From contig JANELJ010000145.1 of the NCBI GenBank assembly GCA_024511395.1, forward strand, positions 1 to 5,868: DNA of 5,868 nucleotides, written 5' to 3'. This document shows, one piece after another, positions 1 to 5,564 of the stretch (positions are counted from its first letter, which is position 1; the number at the start of each line of letters is the position of its first letter). The notes below the pieces were generated by a model. It worked only from the letters and a program-made list of their open reading frames with translations. It had not been told where the DNA came from and searched no databases. This DNA comes from Gammaproteobacteria bacterium (lineage in GTDB: Bacteria; Pseudomonadota; Gammaproteobacteria; GRL18). The position numbers and the translations under genes are program-made.

Positions 1-95
1 TCGCTAAACTGTCTCCTGTTAAAGACAGTATGAAAGGTAAGCTAAAACGGGCAGCATGGGATGATGATATGAGGGCCAAATTATTATTTGGTTAA
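1..95 (+). CDS. C-terminal 30 codons of an unidentified protein (5' end outside the window)
   Basis: The frame starting at base 3 is open from the window edge to a TAA at 93-95; the other two forward frames stop within the first 33 bases. The visible tail is basic in the middle (MKGKLKRAAW), then acidic (DDDM), and ends in AKLLFG. I do not recognise the family. In many gammaproteobacteria the gene upstream of infA is ate/bpt (arginyl- or leucyl-tRNA-protein transferase), which would fit functionally with ClpS and ClpA nearby. However, this ending does not resemble the Ate/Bpt C-termini I remember, so that identity is not assigned. Its stop lies 186 bases before infA, so a separate infA promoter is likely. 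That the frame is coding at all is inferred only from its being open and from reasonable codon use. Confidence 0.5.
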   Translation, partial: AKLSPVKDSMKGKLKRAAWDDDMRAKLLFG

Positions 96-204
96 ATTTT
101 GATCAAAGTATGCTCCCGCCCTGCTGAAAAGTATTATTTTGCCGATTTTATCTCATTTCCCCCTTGCTAAAATATTCAAATTGGTGCAATATGCTCCGCT
201 TATA

Positions 205-225
205 GAATTACAGCTAAAGTAATTC
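205..225. repeat. Perfect 7-bp dyad in the infA leader
   Basis: GAATTAC (205-211) and GTAATTC (219-225) are perfect inverted repeats around a 7-base loop, 57 bases before the infA start. The dyad could be a weak RNA stem or an operator-like site. No convincing sigma70 promoter could be placed in 96-281, so its position relative to transcription start is unknown. It has no U-tract and is therefore not a standard terminator. Confidence 0.35.
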
Positions 226-281
226 AGATAGAAGATATAAATAGTTCAGATTAAGTGACACAGGTTAAGTGATAAGAGTTT

Positions 282-500
282 ATGGCTAAAGAAGAAGGTA
301 TTGAAATGGAAGGCACAGTGGTTGACACGCTGCCTAACACCATGTTCCGAGTAGAACTTGAAAACGGGCATATTGTAACCGCCCATATTTCAGGAAAAAT
401 GAGAAAAAACTACATCCGTATTTTAACGGGTGATAAGGTCACTGTGCAGTTAACACCTTATGATTTAAGTAAGGGGCGTATTACCTATCGGGCTAAATAA
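282..500 (+). CDS. infA: Translation initiation factor IF-1
   Basis: This 72-residue protein has the exact family length and is nearly identical in its core to Escherichia coli IF-1, including [12 protein letters not shown], the [11 protein letters not shown] segment and the end [12 protein letters not shown]-1 is a single S1-like OB-fold domain. It binds the A site of the 30S subunit and works with IF-2 and IF-3 to select initiator tRNA and prevent premature elongator binding. The basic ribosome-contacting residues around K39-R41 and R46 are present. The ATG start gives the canonical MAKE N-terminus. Its Shine-Dalgarno is weak: AAGAG ends only three bases before the ATG, and the copies of TTAAGTGA at 251-258 and 265-272 do not improve it. 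The gene converges on clpA, the usual gammaproteobacterial arrangement, but an IS256 remnant begins within a few bases of the stop codon. Identity is certain. Confidence 0.99.
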   Translation: MAKEEGIEMEGTVVDTLPNTMFRVELENGHIVTAHISGKMRKNYIRILTGDKVTVQLTPYDLSKGRITYRAK

Positions 501-506
501 AAAAAA

Positions 507-530
507 GACAGTGTAAATTAAACTGTGTAT
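507..530. repeat. Probable transposase-distal terminal repeat of the IS256-family remnant
   Basis: The 40 bases between the infA stop and the transposase stop contain ACAGT (508-512) and ACTGT (522-526) as a dyad around an AT-rich centre. On the - strand they read as a run of the type TACACAGTTTAATTTACAC followed by TGTC. IS256-family ends commonly carry this kind of TTTACAC...GACAGT pattern close behind the transposase stop, so this is probably the intact 3' end of the element. The exact outer edge is unclear because it runs into a string of A residues, which could be part of a target duplication. The partner end is missing from the window, so the repeat cannot be confirmed by pairing. A weak infA 3' hairpin is the alternative reading. 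Confidence 0.5.
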
Positions 531-540
531 CCGCTCTTAT

Positions 541-855
541 TTAAATATAAGGAGCCAACTGCCCCTCAAACTCGATTATAAATCGATTCATAGCAACTTT
601 CCAATTTCTGATGGGCATTGCCCATTTTCTGGAAGCCGACTGGATAGCCAGATAAATTACTTTCATAGCAGAATCATCGTTAGGAAACAGTCGCCGGTTT
701 TTAATAGCCTTACGAATAACACTGTTTACTGACTCAATGGCATTGGTAGTATAAATAACCCGCCGGATATCCTCAGGATAATCAAACAGCGTAATAAGGT
801 TGGGCCAGTGTGCCTTCCATGACCGGCTGATTTGCTGGTATTCAGGTTGAACTAT
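541..855 (-). pseudogene. IS256-family (mutator-type) transposase, C-terminal remnant
   Basis: Reading the - strand from about 849 down to a TAA at 541-543 gives 100 clean C-terminal codons of an IS256-family transposase. Recognisable blocks in order are EYQQISRSWKAHWPNL, YPEDIRRVIYTTNAIESVN, VIRKAIKNRRLFPNDDSAMK, VIYLAIQSASRKWAMPI and NWKVAMNRFIIEF. The YTTNAIES block is the family signature; its glutamate is probably the third acidic residue of the DDE catalytic site. Upstream the match ends at about 844-852, and the frame meets a stop at 856-858. Roughly the first three quarters of a protein of about 400 residues, including the first two catalytic aspartates, are therefore missing. The remnant has no usable start and is surely inactive. 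It sits between the convergent infA and clpA genes. The intact reading frame suggests the truncation is fairly recent. Confidence 0.92.
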
Positions 856-872
856 TTAGGTTTTCAGATTTA

Positions 873-892
873 TGCGGGCAAGGATGCCCACA
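873..892. repeat. REP-like palindrome downstream of clpA
   Basis: TGCGGGCA (873-880) pairs with TGCCCACA (885-892) around the loop AGGA, giving an 8-bp stem with one C-A mismatch. It is followed by CACTCCCGGA-type sequence. The core GCGGGCA...TGCCC...ACTCCC resembles dispersed palindromes that I recall from intergenic regions of several bacteria, but this is from memory. It begins 17 bases past the clpA stop on the - strand, so it could also act as the clpA transcript end. No run of U follows on that strand, which makes a standard intrinsic terminator unlikely. It lies in the 59 bases between the IS256 junction and clpA and may be the point at which the IS256 gene was cut. Confidence 0.45.
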
Positions 893-908
893 CTCCCGGA
901 AACAGACT

Positions 909-3191
909 CTATTGAACTTTATCTTCCTTGCTGACCTGGCTTTTCACATCAAACTTCAGTTCACCGTTTTCTACTGAAACCACCACTGTGCCGCCATGTT
1001 CCAGCTCACCAAAGAGCAGGGCTTCGGCCAGTGGTTTTTTGATGCTTTCCTGGATCAGACGGGTCATTGGACGTGCGCCCATTTTCTCGTCATAGCCATT
1101 TTGAGCCAGCCATTTACGTGCATCCGGCTCCACATACAGTTCCACTTTCTTCTCGGCCAGCTGGGTTTCCAGCTCAAAGATAAACTTGTCAACCACCTGT
1201 TCCATAACTTTTTCAGACAGCGGCGCAAACTGTACTATGGCATCCAGACGATTACGGAATTCCGGTGTAAAGCCGCGTTTAATCGCCTCCGCACCGTCAC
1301 TGCTGTGATCCTGTTTAGTGAAACCAATAGATGAACGGGACATAGCCTCGGCCCCCATATTGGTGGTCATAATCAGAATAACATTTCTAAAGTCTGCCTT
1401 GCGGCCGTTATTATCCGTCAGAGTACCATGGTCCATGACCTGCAGCAGCAGGTTAAAGACATCCGGGTGGGCCTTTTCAATCTCATCCAGCAGCAGTACT
1501 GCATGGGGATGTTTGCTAATGGCTTCAGTCAGAAGACCGCCCTGGTCATAACCCACATAACCGGGAGGTGCACCAATAAGACGGGACACGGTGTGACGTT
1601 CCATATATTCAGACATATCAAAACGGATCAGCTCAATGCCCATTAATTTAGCCAGCTGACGGGACACCTCAGTTTTACCCACCCCGGTAGGACCGGCAAA
1701 CAGGAAGGCGCCAATCGGCTTGTCATCCCGGCCAATGCCGGCACGGGCCATTTTAATGGCATCATCAAGCGTTTCGATGGCCTTGTCCTGGCCATGAATG
1801 ACCAGTTTCAGATTACGCGCAAGTTTCTTAAGCGAATTCTTGTCTGAAGTACTGATATTTTTAGGTGGAATACGGGCAATAGAAGCAATAATGGCTTCAA
1901 TTTCCTTAACCCCAATGATTTTCTTGCGTTTGGACGGCGTATTTAACTGCTGATTGGCACCGGCTTCATCGATAACATCAATGGCCTTATCCGGCAGATG
2001 GCGCTCATTAATATAACGCTCGGACAATTCCGCCGCTGTACACAGGGCCTGCTTGGTGTACTTGATATTGTGATAATCTTCAAACCGTGAACGCAGACCT
2101 TCCAGAATTCTGTAGGTTTCTTCTGCAGAGGGTTCAGTCACATCAATTTTCTGAAACCGTCGTGCCAGGGCATGATCTTTTTCAAAAATCCCCCGGTATT
2201 CCTGGTAGGTGGTAGAACCAATACAGCGTAAATCGCTGGTGGACAGAGCCGGTTTAATCAGGTTGGAAGCATCCATGGCACCGCCGGAAGCAGCACCGGC
2301 ACCGATAATGGTGTGGATTTCATCAATAAACAGTATGGATTTAGGTTCTTTTTTAAGCTGGTTCAGAACAGCCTTGAGGCGTTTTTCAAAGTCACCCCGG
2401 TATTTGGTTCCGGCCAGCAAAGCACCCAGATCCAGAGAATAGATGGTATTACCTTCCAGAATTTCCGGCACTTCATCATCTACAATTTTCTTGGCCAACC
2501 CTTCGGCCAGTGCAGTTTTACCGACACCCGCTTCACCCACAAACAGGGGATTATTCTTTCTACGGCGGCAGAGGATCTGAATGGTACGGTTAACTTCTTC
2601 CTTTCGACCAATCAGTGGATCGATTCTGCCCTCTTCTGCCCGTTTATTTAAATTAACGGCATACAGATCCAGTGGATTCTGAGAAGCTTTGGCATCGGAA
2701 AGTTCCTCGTTACCTTCCACACTCTTATCATCGTCTTCAATGCCTTCATTCGCATCATCCACTTTGGAAATGCCATGAGAAATATAAGAAACAATATCCA
2801 GACGGGAAACGTCCTGCTTGTTTAACAGGTAAACCGCCTGGGATTCCTGCTCATTAAAAATGGCCACCAGAACATTGGCGCCGTTGACTTCTTTTTTGCC
2901 TGAGGACTGAGCCTGGAAAATAGCTCGCTGCAGAACCCGCTGAAAGCCCAAGGTGGGCTGAGTGTCACGCTCATCAATTTCCGATAATACCGGAGTGGTT
3001 TCATCCAGAAACACCGTGAGTTCATTACGAAGCTGGTCCAGGTTAACCGAACAGGCTTTTAACACATCTTCCGCTGCCGGATTACCCAGCAAGGCCAGCA
3101 ACAGGTGTTCTATGGTCATAAATTCATGCCGTTTTTCCCGCGCTTCCTTAAATGCAAGATTAAGTGTAAATTCAAGCTCTTTACTTAACAC
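909..3191 (-). CDS. clpA: ATP-dependent Clp protease ATP-binding subunit ClpA
   Basis: ClpA is a hexameric AAA+ unfoldase that threads proteins into the ClpP chamber in the cytoplasm. At 760 residues it matches the family (758 in E. coli). Order: N-domain with two Clp_N repeats (about 1-140), acidic linker (145-166), D1 AAA+ with Walker A GEAGVGKT (219-226), pore loop KYRG (263-266), Walker B ILFIDE (286-291) and arginine pair in ALARRFQ (R344/R345). D2 has Walker A GPTGVGKT (500-507), pore loop GYVG (544-547), Walker B VLLLDE (565-570), FRNRLD (645-650) and sensor-2 GARP (705-708). The ClpP-docking tripeptide is IGF (622-624), where E. coli ClpA has IGL. All catalytic residues are present. 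The GTG start gives the canonical MLSKELE N-terminus; AAGGT lies 9-10 bases upstream and directly follows the clpS stop. Spacing of 14 bases to clpS implies co-transcription. The internal Met that starts short ClpA in E. coli is absent. Confidence 0.99.
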   Translation of the reverse strand: MLSKELEFTLNLAFKEAREKRHEFMTIEHLLLALLGNPAAEDVLKACSVNLDQLRNELTVFLDETTPVLSEIDERDTQPTLGFQRVLQRAIFQAQSSGKKEVNGANVLVAIFNEQESQAVYLLNKQDVSRLDIVSYISHGISKVDDANEGIEDDDKSVEGNEELSDAKASQNPLDLYAVNLNKRAEEGRIDPLIGRKEEVNRTIQILCRRRKNNPLFVGEAGVGKTALAEGLAKKIVDDEVPEILEGNTIYSLDLGALLAGTKYRGDFEKRLKAVLNQLKKEPKSILFIDEIHTIIGAGAASGGAMDASNLIKPALSTSDLRCIGSTTYQEYRGIFEKDHALARRFQKIDVTEPSAEETYRILEGLRSRFEDYHNIKYTKQALCTAAELSERYINERHLPDKAIDVIDEAGANQQLNTPSKRKKIIGVKEIEAIIASIARIPPKNISTSDKNSLKKLARNLKLVIHGQDKAIETLDDAIKMARAGIGRDDKPIGAFLFAGPTGVGKTEVSRQLAKLMGIELIRFDMSEYMERHTVSRLIGAPPGYVGYDQGGLLTEAISKHPHAVLLLDEIEKAHPDVFNLLLQVMDHGTLTDNNGRKADFRNVILIMTTNMGAEAMSRSSIGFTKQDHSSDGAEAIKRGFTPEFRNRLDAIVQFAPLSEKVMEQVVDKFIFELETQLAEKKVELYVEPDARKWLAQNGYDEKMGARPMTRLIQESIKKPLAEALLFGELEHGGTVVVSVENGELKFDVKSQVSKEDKVQ

Positions 3192-3205
3192 TATTCAACT
3201 ACCTT

Positions 3206-3556
3206 TTATTCAACTTCCATAGAACACATCAGAGGATGATTATGTTTTTTGGAATAATTATTGGCCTGCAATGTCTTAGTTTCTGCAATGTCTTTTGGAA
3301 AAACACCGCATATTCCCCTACCACTGTTATGTACATCAAACATAATCCGTGTTGCTTTTGCCCTGTCCATGGTAAAAAAATTTTCCAGAATATGTACGAC
3401 AAATTCCATCGGTGTGTAGTCATCATTATTCAGGATAACCCGATACATTCGGGGTTTTTTGGTTTTGGGTTTGGCTGTTTCAACTGCCGTATCACCCATG
3501 TCAATATCATTTGACTCGTCATCGGACCAGTCATCTGAATTTCTAACATCTCTCAT
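3206..3556 (-). CDS. clpS: ATP-dependent Clp protease adaptor ClpS
   Basis: ClpS recognises N-terminal destabilising residues (bulky hydrophobics: Leu, Phe, Tyr, Trp) and hands N-degron substrates to the ClpA N-domain. The protein is 116 residues, against 106 in E. coli. The extra length lies in a disordered, acidic N-terminal extension (residues 1-37), which in the family is needed for delivery. The folded core runs from MYRVILNNDDYTPMEFV to HPLMCSMEVE. Residues lining the binding pocket are kept: N44, D45, D46, T48, M50, M72 and H76, equivalent to E. coli N34, D35, D36, T38, M40, M62 and H66. The ATG has only a weak, distant AAGG about 15 bases upstream, so its initiation may be poor or the true start may differ; no better in-frame start precedes the core. 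It is the first gene of the clpS-clpA unit. Confidence 0.98.
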   Translation of the reverse strand: MRDVRNSDDWSDDESNDIDMGDTAVETAKPKTKKPRMYRVILNNDDYTPMEFVVHILENFFTMDRAKATRIMFDVHNSGRGICGVFPKDIAETKTLQANNYSKKHNHPLMCSMEVE

Positions 3557-3614
3557 ATTTAAAATTTAAAGCCTTATCCCTTTACGCCAGACACTTATTT
3601 AATGCCTGTACTTT

Positions 3615-3637
3615 CTACCACTGTACTACCAGTGTAG
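3615..3637. repeat. Interrupted dyad upstream of clpS
   Basis: CTA-C-CACTG (3615-3623) pairs with CAGTG-TAG (3630-3637) around the 6-base loop TACTAC, with a single bulged C. It lies 59-81 bases upstream of the clpS start. If the promoter proposed at 3683-3711 is right, it falls in the clpS leader RNA. It could be a leader stem or a repressor site; neither can be decided from the sequence. An 8-bp interrupted dyad in AT-rich DNA can also arise by chance. Confidence 0.3.
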
Positions 3638-3682
3638 TTAATTAATGAAAATATTCACTAATTTTTATGTTATACAGTTTAA

Positions 3683-3711
3683 AGTATAGAACCATTTGCA
3701 CTGCAATTGAA
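3683..3711 (-). promoter_or_regulatory. Possible sigma70 promoter for clpS-clpA
   Basis: On the - strand, TATACT (3688-3683) is a five-of-six match to the -10 consensus. TTCAAT (3711-3706) lies 17 bases upstream as a poor -35. Transcription would begin near 3676 and leave a leader of about 120 bases before clpS. In such AT-rich DNA a match of this quality can occur by chance, so this is only a candidate. Confidence 0.3.
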
Positions 3712-3887
3712 TATTATTGAAATTAAAAAATCGATTATTCTTTTTCTGTGTATAAGCGGATTATAAGTATTTATGGGGGTTGTTTCTATTATTACAAGTG
3801 ACTGCTGATTTTATAAAAAGTTCCGCCTGCCCAATGACCATCACTCCTGTTTTAGTTAATAAAATTATAGTTTAATTCAAACAAATC

Positions 3888-3916
3888 TTAACAATTTCAA
3901 TATTTTGCTATATTAT
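3888..3916 (+). promoter_or_regulatory. Sigma70-type promoter for the coiled-coil gene
   Basis: TTAACA (3888-3893, five of six to the -35 consensus) is followed by exactly 17 bases and TATTAT (3911-3916, five of six to the -10 consensus). Just before it, TGCTATATT also resembles an extended -10. Transcription would start near 3923 and give a leader of about 73 bases that includes the 3949-3978 stem. This is the best promoter match in the window and is correctly placed for the gene at 3996. Confidence 0.6.
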
Positions 3917-3948
3917 TAGTGTAGATATTACTGTAAGTAAGTGAGCCT

Positions 3949-3978
3949 AAGCTTTTTTAAAACCACCTGAAAAAGCTT
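3949..3978 (+). repeat. 9-bp perfect stem in the leader just before the coiled-coil gene
   Basis: AAGCTTTTT (3949-3957) and AAAAAGCTT (3970-3978) are perfect inverted repeats around a 12-base loop, TAAAACCACCTG. In RNA this would form a hairpin ending 6 bases before the AGGA ribosome-binding site (3985-3988), so it could affect ribosome access without covering the site. It is AU-rich and lacks a GC stem followed by a U-run, so it is not a typical terminator. The loop sequence CCACCT is complementary to AGGTGG-like sequences, including the anti-Shine-Dalgarno type, but no matching partner is obvious nearby. Confidence 0.5.
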
Positions 3979-3995
3979 CTAAACAGGAACGGATT

Positions 3996-5408
3996 GTGGC
4001 CGAAAAACAACAGTCTAAAAATAAAAACGATAAAAAAGGCAATCTGAAGAACAAGCAGAAAAGCACCAAAAAATTAAAAAAACTGGCTGCAAATCAGTCA
4101 GATACCTCTGCGTCTGTAAAACAGCCGGTAGTTCCTGCCGGTGAACCGCCTGTTACTGCCTTAAAAAATATTCAGAAACAGCTTAAGCAGCTCACCGCAC
4201 AGCGTGAAGAAGAACAGAATCGTCTGACAGCCTTTAAAAAAGAAATCCGCACCATAAAAAAACACCTTAATGAGCTGGATAATGAACTGCTGGATACAGT
4301 AGCAAATGACAAAAGCAGTCATCAACTGCTGAAAAAGCTGAAACAGTTTAAAAAGCATTTTGACAAAAAACTTAAACAGTTTGATAAAGAAACCCATCGC
4401 CTGACTCAGGAAATCAGTCTGTTTACCGATCTTGAACAACGGGTTATTAAACGCATTGAAACCATTGAACAGCAGCTGCTACAGGATCAACAGCCCTGGC
4501 AGAAGCAACTAGACTACCTAGGCGTTTCCTATGATAAGCTGTTTGACAAAATCAGTCATTTTGAAACCGAGTTAAGCCGGTTTGATCAAAAGCTGGAACA
4601 GCCTGATCAGGGACTAAATGAATTTGCAGACAGTCTGGAAAAACTGCAGCAGCAGGTGCAGGACTATATTCAGCAGATACAGACTCATGAAGAAGAACAG
4701 GATACCCGTTTAAAACTGCTGCAGACCGATACCACCAATATTCACCTGTCCCTACAACAGATAAAGGCTCTGCAGCAGGCTGAAAATCAGCGTATCAATG
4801 CTCAGTTAGAGCCCCTGACTCCCCGGCTGGATAGCTTGGAGAAGGACACACAGCAGTTAAACCACAAAACAGATGAGCTGACCCGGCAGCTGGATAAGGA
4901 ACAGGATTTTCAACAGTTTGAAAACCGTTTAAATTCACTTCAGGATGCTCAACAGCAGTTAATTACTCCCTTGGTACAACAACTTAATGAACTGGGCAAT
5001 GAACTTCAGTTACTGAAACAGAGTATTGCCGAGCAACAGACTGAGGAACCGAGTTCAGAAACAGCACAGGATGACGAATGTTTTAATGCACTAGCTCAAC
5101 AGGTTGAGCAGTTCGACGGCCTGTTAAAACAATCTCAGGAAGAACTTAAAACCCATATACAGAGCCTGAGAGACTCAGATCAGACAGCTCAGTCTGAGCA
5201 GACCGACCAGCTACGCAAACAGCTTGAACAACTGGAACAGCAGTTAACCGAAGTGGCAGAACAGTCCACCCAGCTGCAAAATCTGTTTAGCGACATACAG
5301 GATCAGCAATCCCTTGAACAGCAGCAGAGTAAGGAATTATCCGAGCAGGTACAGACTCAATTCTTAATGATCAGCTTACCCAGATCAGACAGTCAATTAA
5401 AGAAATAG
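3996..5408 (+). CDS. Long Gln/Lys/Glu-rich coiled-coil protein of unknown function, C-terminus probably frameshifted
   Basis: This is a cytoplasmic-looking 470-residue protein that I do not recognise. It has no signal peptide, membrane segment, Walker motif or enzyme signature, and only one cysteine (C362). Residues 1-30 contain twelve lysines and look disordered. Residues 35-53 are a Pro/Ser/Val-rich hinge. From about 54 to 455 the chain is almost entirely predicted helix with heptad-like leucines. The first half (60-150) is Lys-rich; the second (200-455) is Gln/Glu/Asp-rich, with QQL, QLEQLEQQL and similar local repeats. A looser stretch rich in Ser, Thr and Glu lies at 346-360. The GTG start is supported by AGGA seven bases upstream and by a good promoter at 3888-3916. 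The last 15 residues (456-470) lose the heptad pattern and contain proline, while the -1 frame restores it up to a TAA at 5417-5419. A structural or scaffold role is possible, with the basic N-terminus perhaps contacting nucleic acid or an acidic partner; this is inference. Confidence 0.85.
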   Translation: MAEKQQSKNKNDKKGNLKNKQKSTKKLKKLAANQSDTSASVKQPVVPAGEPPVTALKNIQKQLKQLTAQREEEQNRLTAFKKEIRTIKKHLNELDNELLDTVANDKSSHQLLKKLKQFKKHFDKKLKQFDKETHRLTQEISLFTDLEQRVIKRIETIEQQLLQDQQPWQKQLDYLGVSYDKLFDKISHFETELSRFDQKLEQPDQGLNEFADSLEKLQQQVQDYIQQIQTHEEEQDTRLKLLQTDTTNIHLSLQQIKALQQAENQRINAQLEPLTPRLDSLEKDTQQLNHKTDELTRQLDKEQDFQQFENRLNSLQDAQQQLITPLVQQLNELGNELQLLKQSIAEQQTEEPSSETAQDDECFNALAQQVEQFDGLLKQSQEELKTHIQSLRDSDQTAQSEQTDQLRKQLEQLEQQLTEVAEQSTQLQNLFSDIQDQQSLEQQQSKELSEQVQTQFLMISLPRSDSQLKK

Positions 5409-5507
5409 AAGCAAAGTAATCTCAGGAACAGAATACTTTAAATAGTCCACCCTGAATAAAACATATGGCATTGATTTATAAAGAAATATTGCTTGATTAT
5501 GGGTGTT

Positions 5508-5554
5508 AAATTTGCAGGTTTTTGGTAAAATAAGCCTTATTACCTTGCAAATTT
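5508..5554. repeat. Long imperfect inverted repeat before the IS5-type transposase
   Basis: AAATTTGCA (5508-5516) and TGCAAATTT (5546-5554) form a perfect 9-bp outer arm. Inside them GGTAA...TAAG (5524-5534) pairs with CTTATTACC (5536-5544) with a small bulge. The structure ends 10 bases before the transposase ATG. It may belong to the left end of the insertion sequence; hairpins between the terminal repeat and the transposase start can shield the gene from outside read-through. It could also end transcription of the coiled-coil gene, whose stop lies about 100 bases upstream, but no U-run follows the stem. The element's true left boundary probably lies near or before 5501 and cannot be fixed without the right end. 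Confidence 0.5.
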
Positions 5555-5564
5555 CCAGACCAAA

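Larger units (their letters stand above)
3557..3995. other. AT-rich spacer of 439 bases between clpS and the coiled-coil gene; no gene found
   Basis: The two flanking genes are divergent, so this spacer must carry both promoters. It is very AT-rich and has no convincing reading frame in either direction. I looked for a cold-shock family gene (cspD is a frequent neighbour of clpS) and did not find the KWFN or KGFGFI motifs. No tRNA-like cloverleaf was seen. The features that can be pointed to are a dyad at 3615-3637, a possible clpS promoter at 3683-3711, a better + strand promoter at 3888-3916 and a stem at 3949-3978. The part from about 3715 to 3885 shows nothing I can assign. Confidence 0.7.

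Noticed and set aside
996..1646. Open frames on the + strand opposite clpA
   Set aside because: They are antisense to the conserved D2 domain of ClpA, have no recognisable domains and no spacing or ribosome-binding evidence. The same applies to open frames at 2209-2857 and 2962-3222.
2822..3025. Short - strand frame inside clpA
   Set aside because: It is an out-of-frame reading of the clpA N-domain. The clpA frame itself is fully conserved here.
3229..3514. Two short frames overlapping clpS, one on each strand
   Set aside because: Both are alternative readings of clpS, which is identified beyond doubt by its pocket residues.
4161..4439. - strand frame rich in Phe, Leu and Ile that looks membrane-like
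   Set aside because: It is the complement of the Lys/Gln/Glu-rich coiled-coil gene; AAA and CAG codons read backward as Phe and Leu. There is no independent evidence for it.
5354..5365. Programmed -1 ribosomal frameshift in the coiled-coil gene
   Set aside because: The bases around the shift (ACTCAATTC) do not form an X-XXY-YYZ slippery heptamer and no downstream stem is apparent, so a simple deletion or sequencing error is the better explanation.
3996..5408. Reading the coiled-coil protein as an SMC, RecN or other ATPase family member
   Set aside because: No Walker A, Walker B or ABC signature is present at either end. Similarity to such proteins would come only from the coiled-coil composition.
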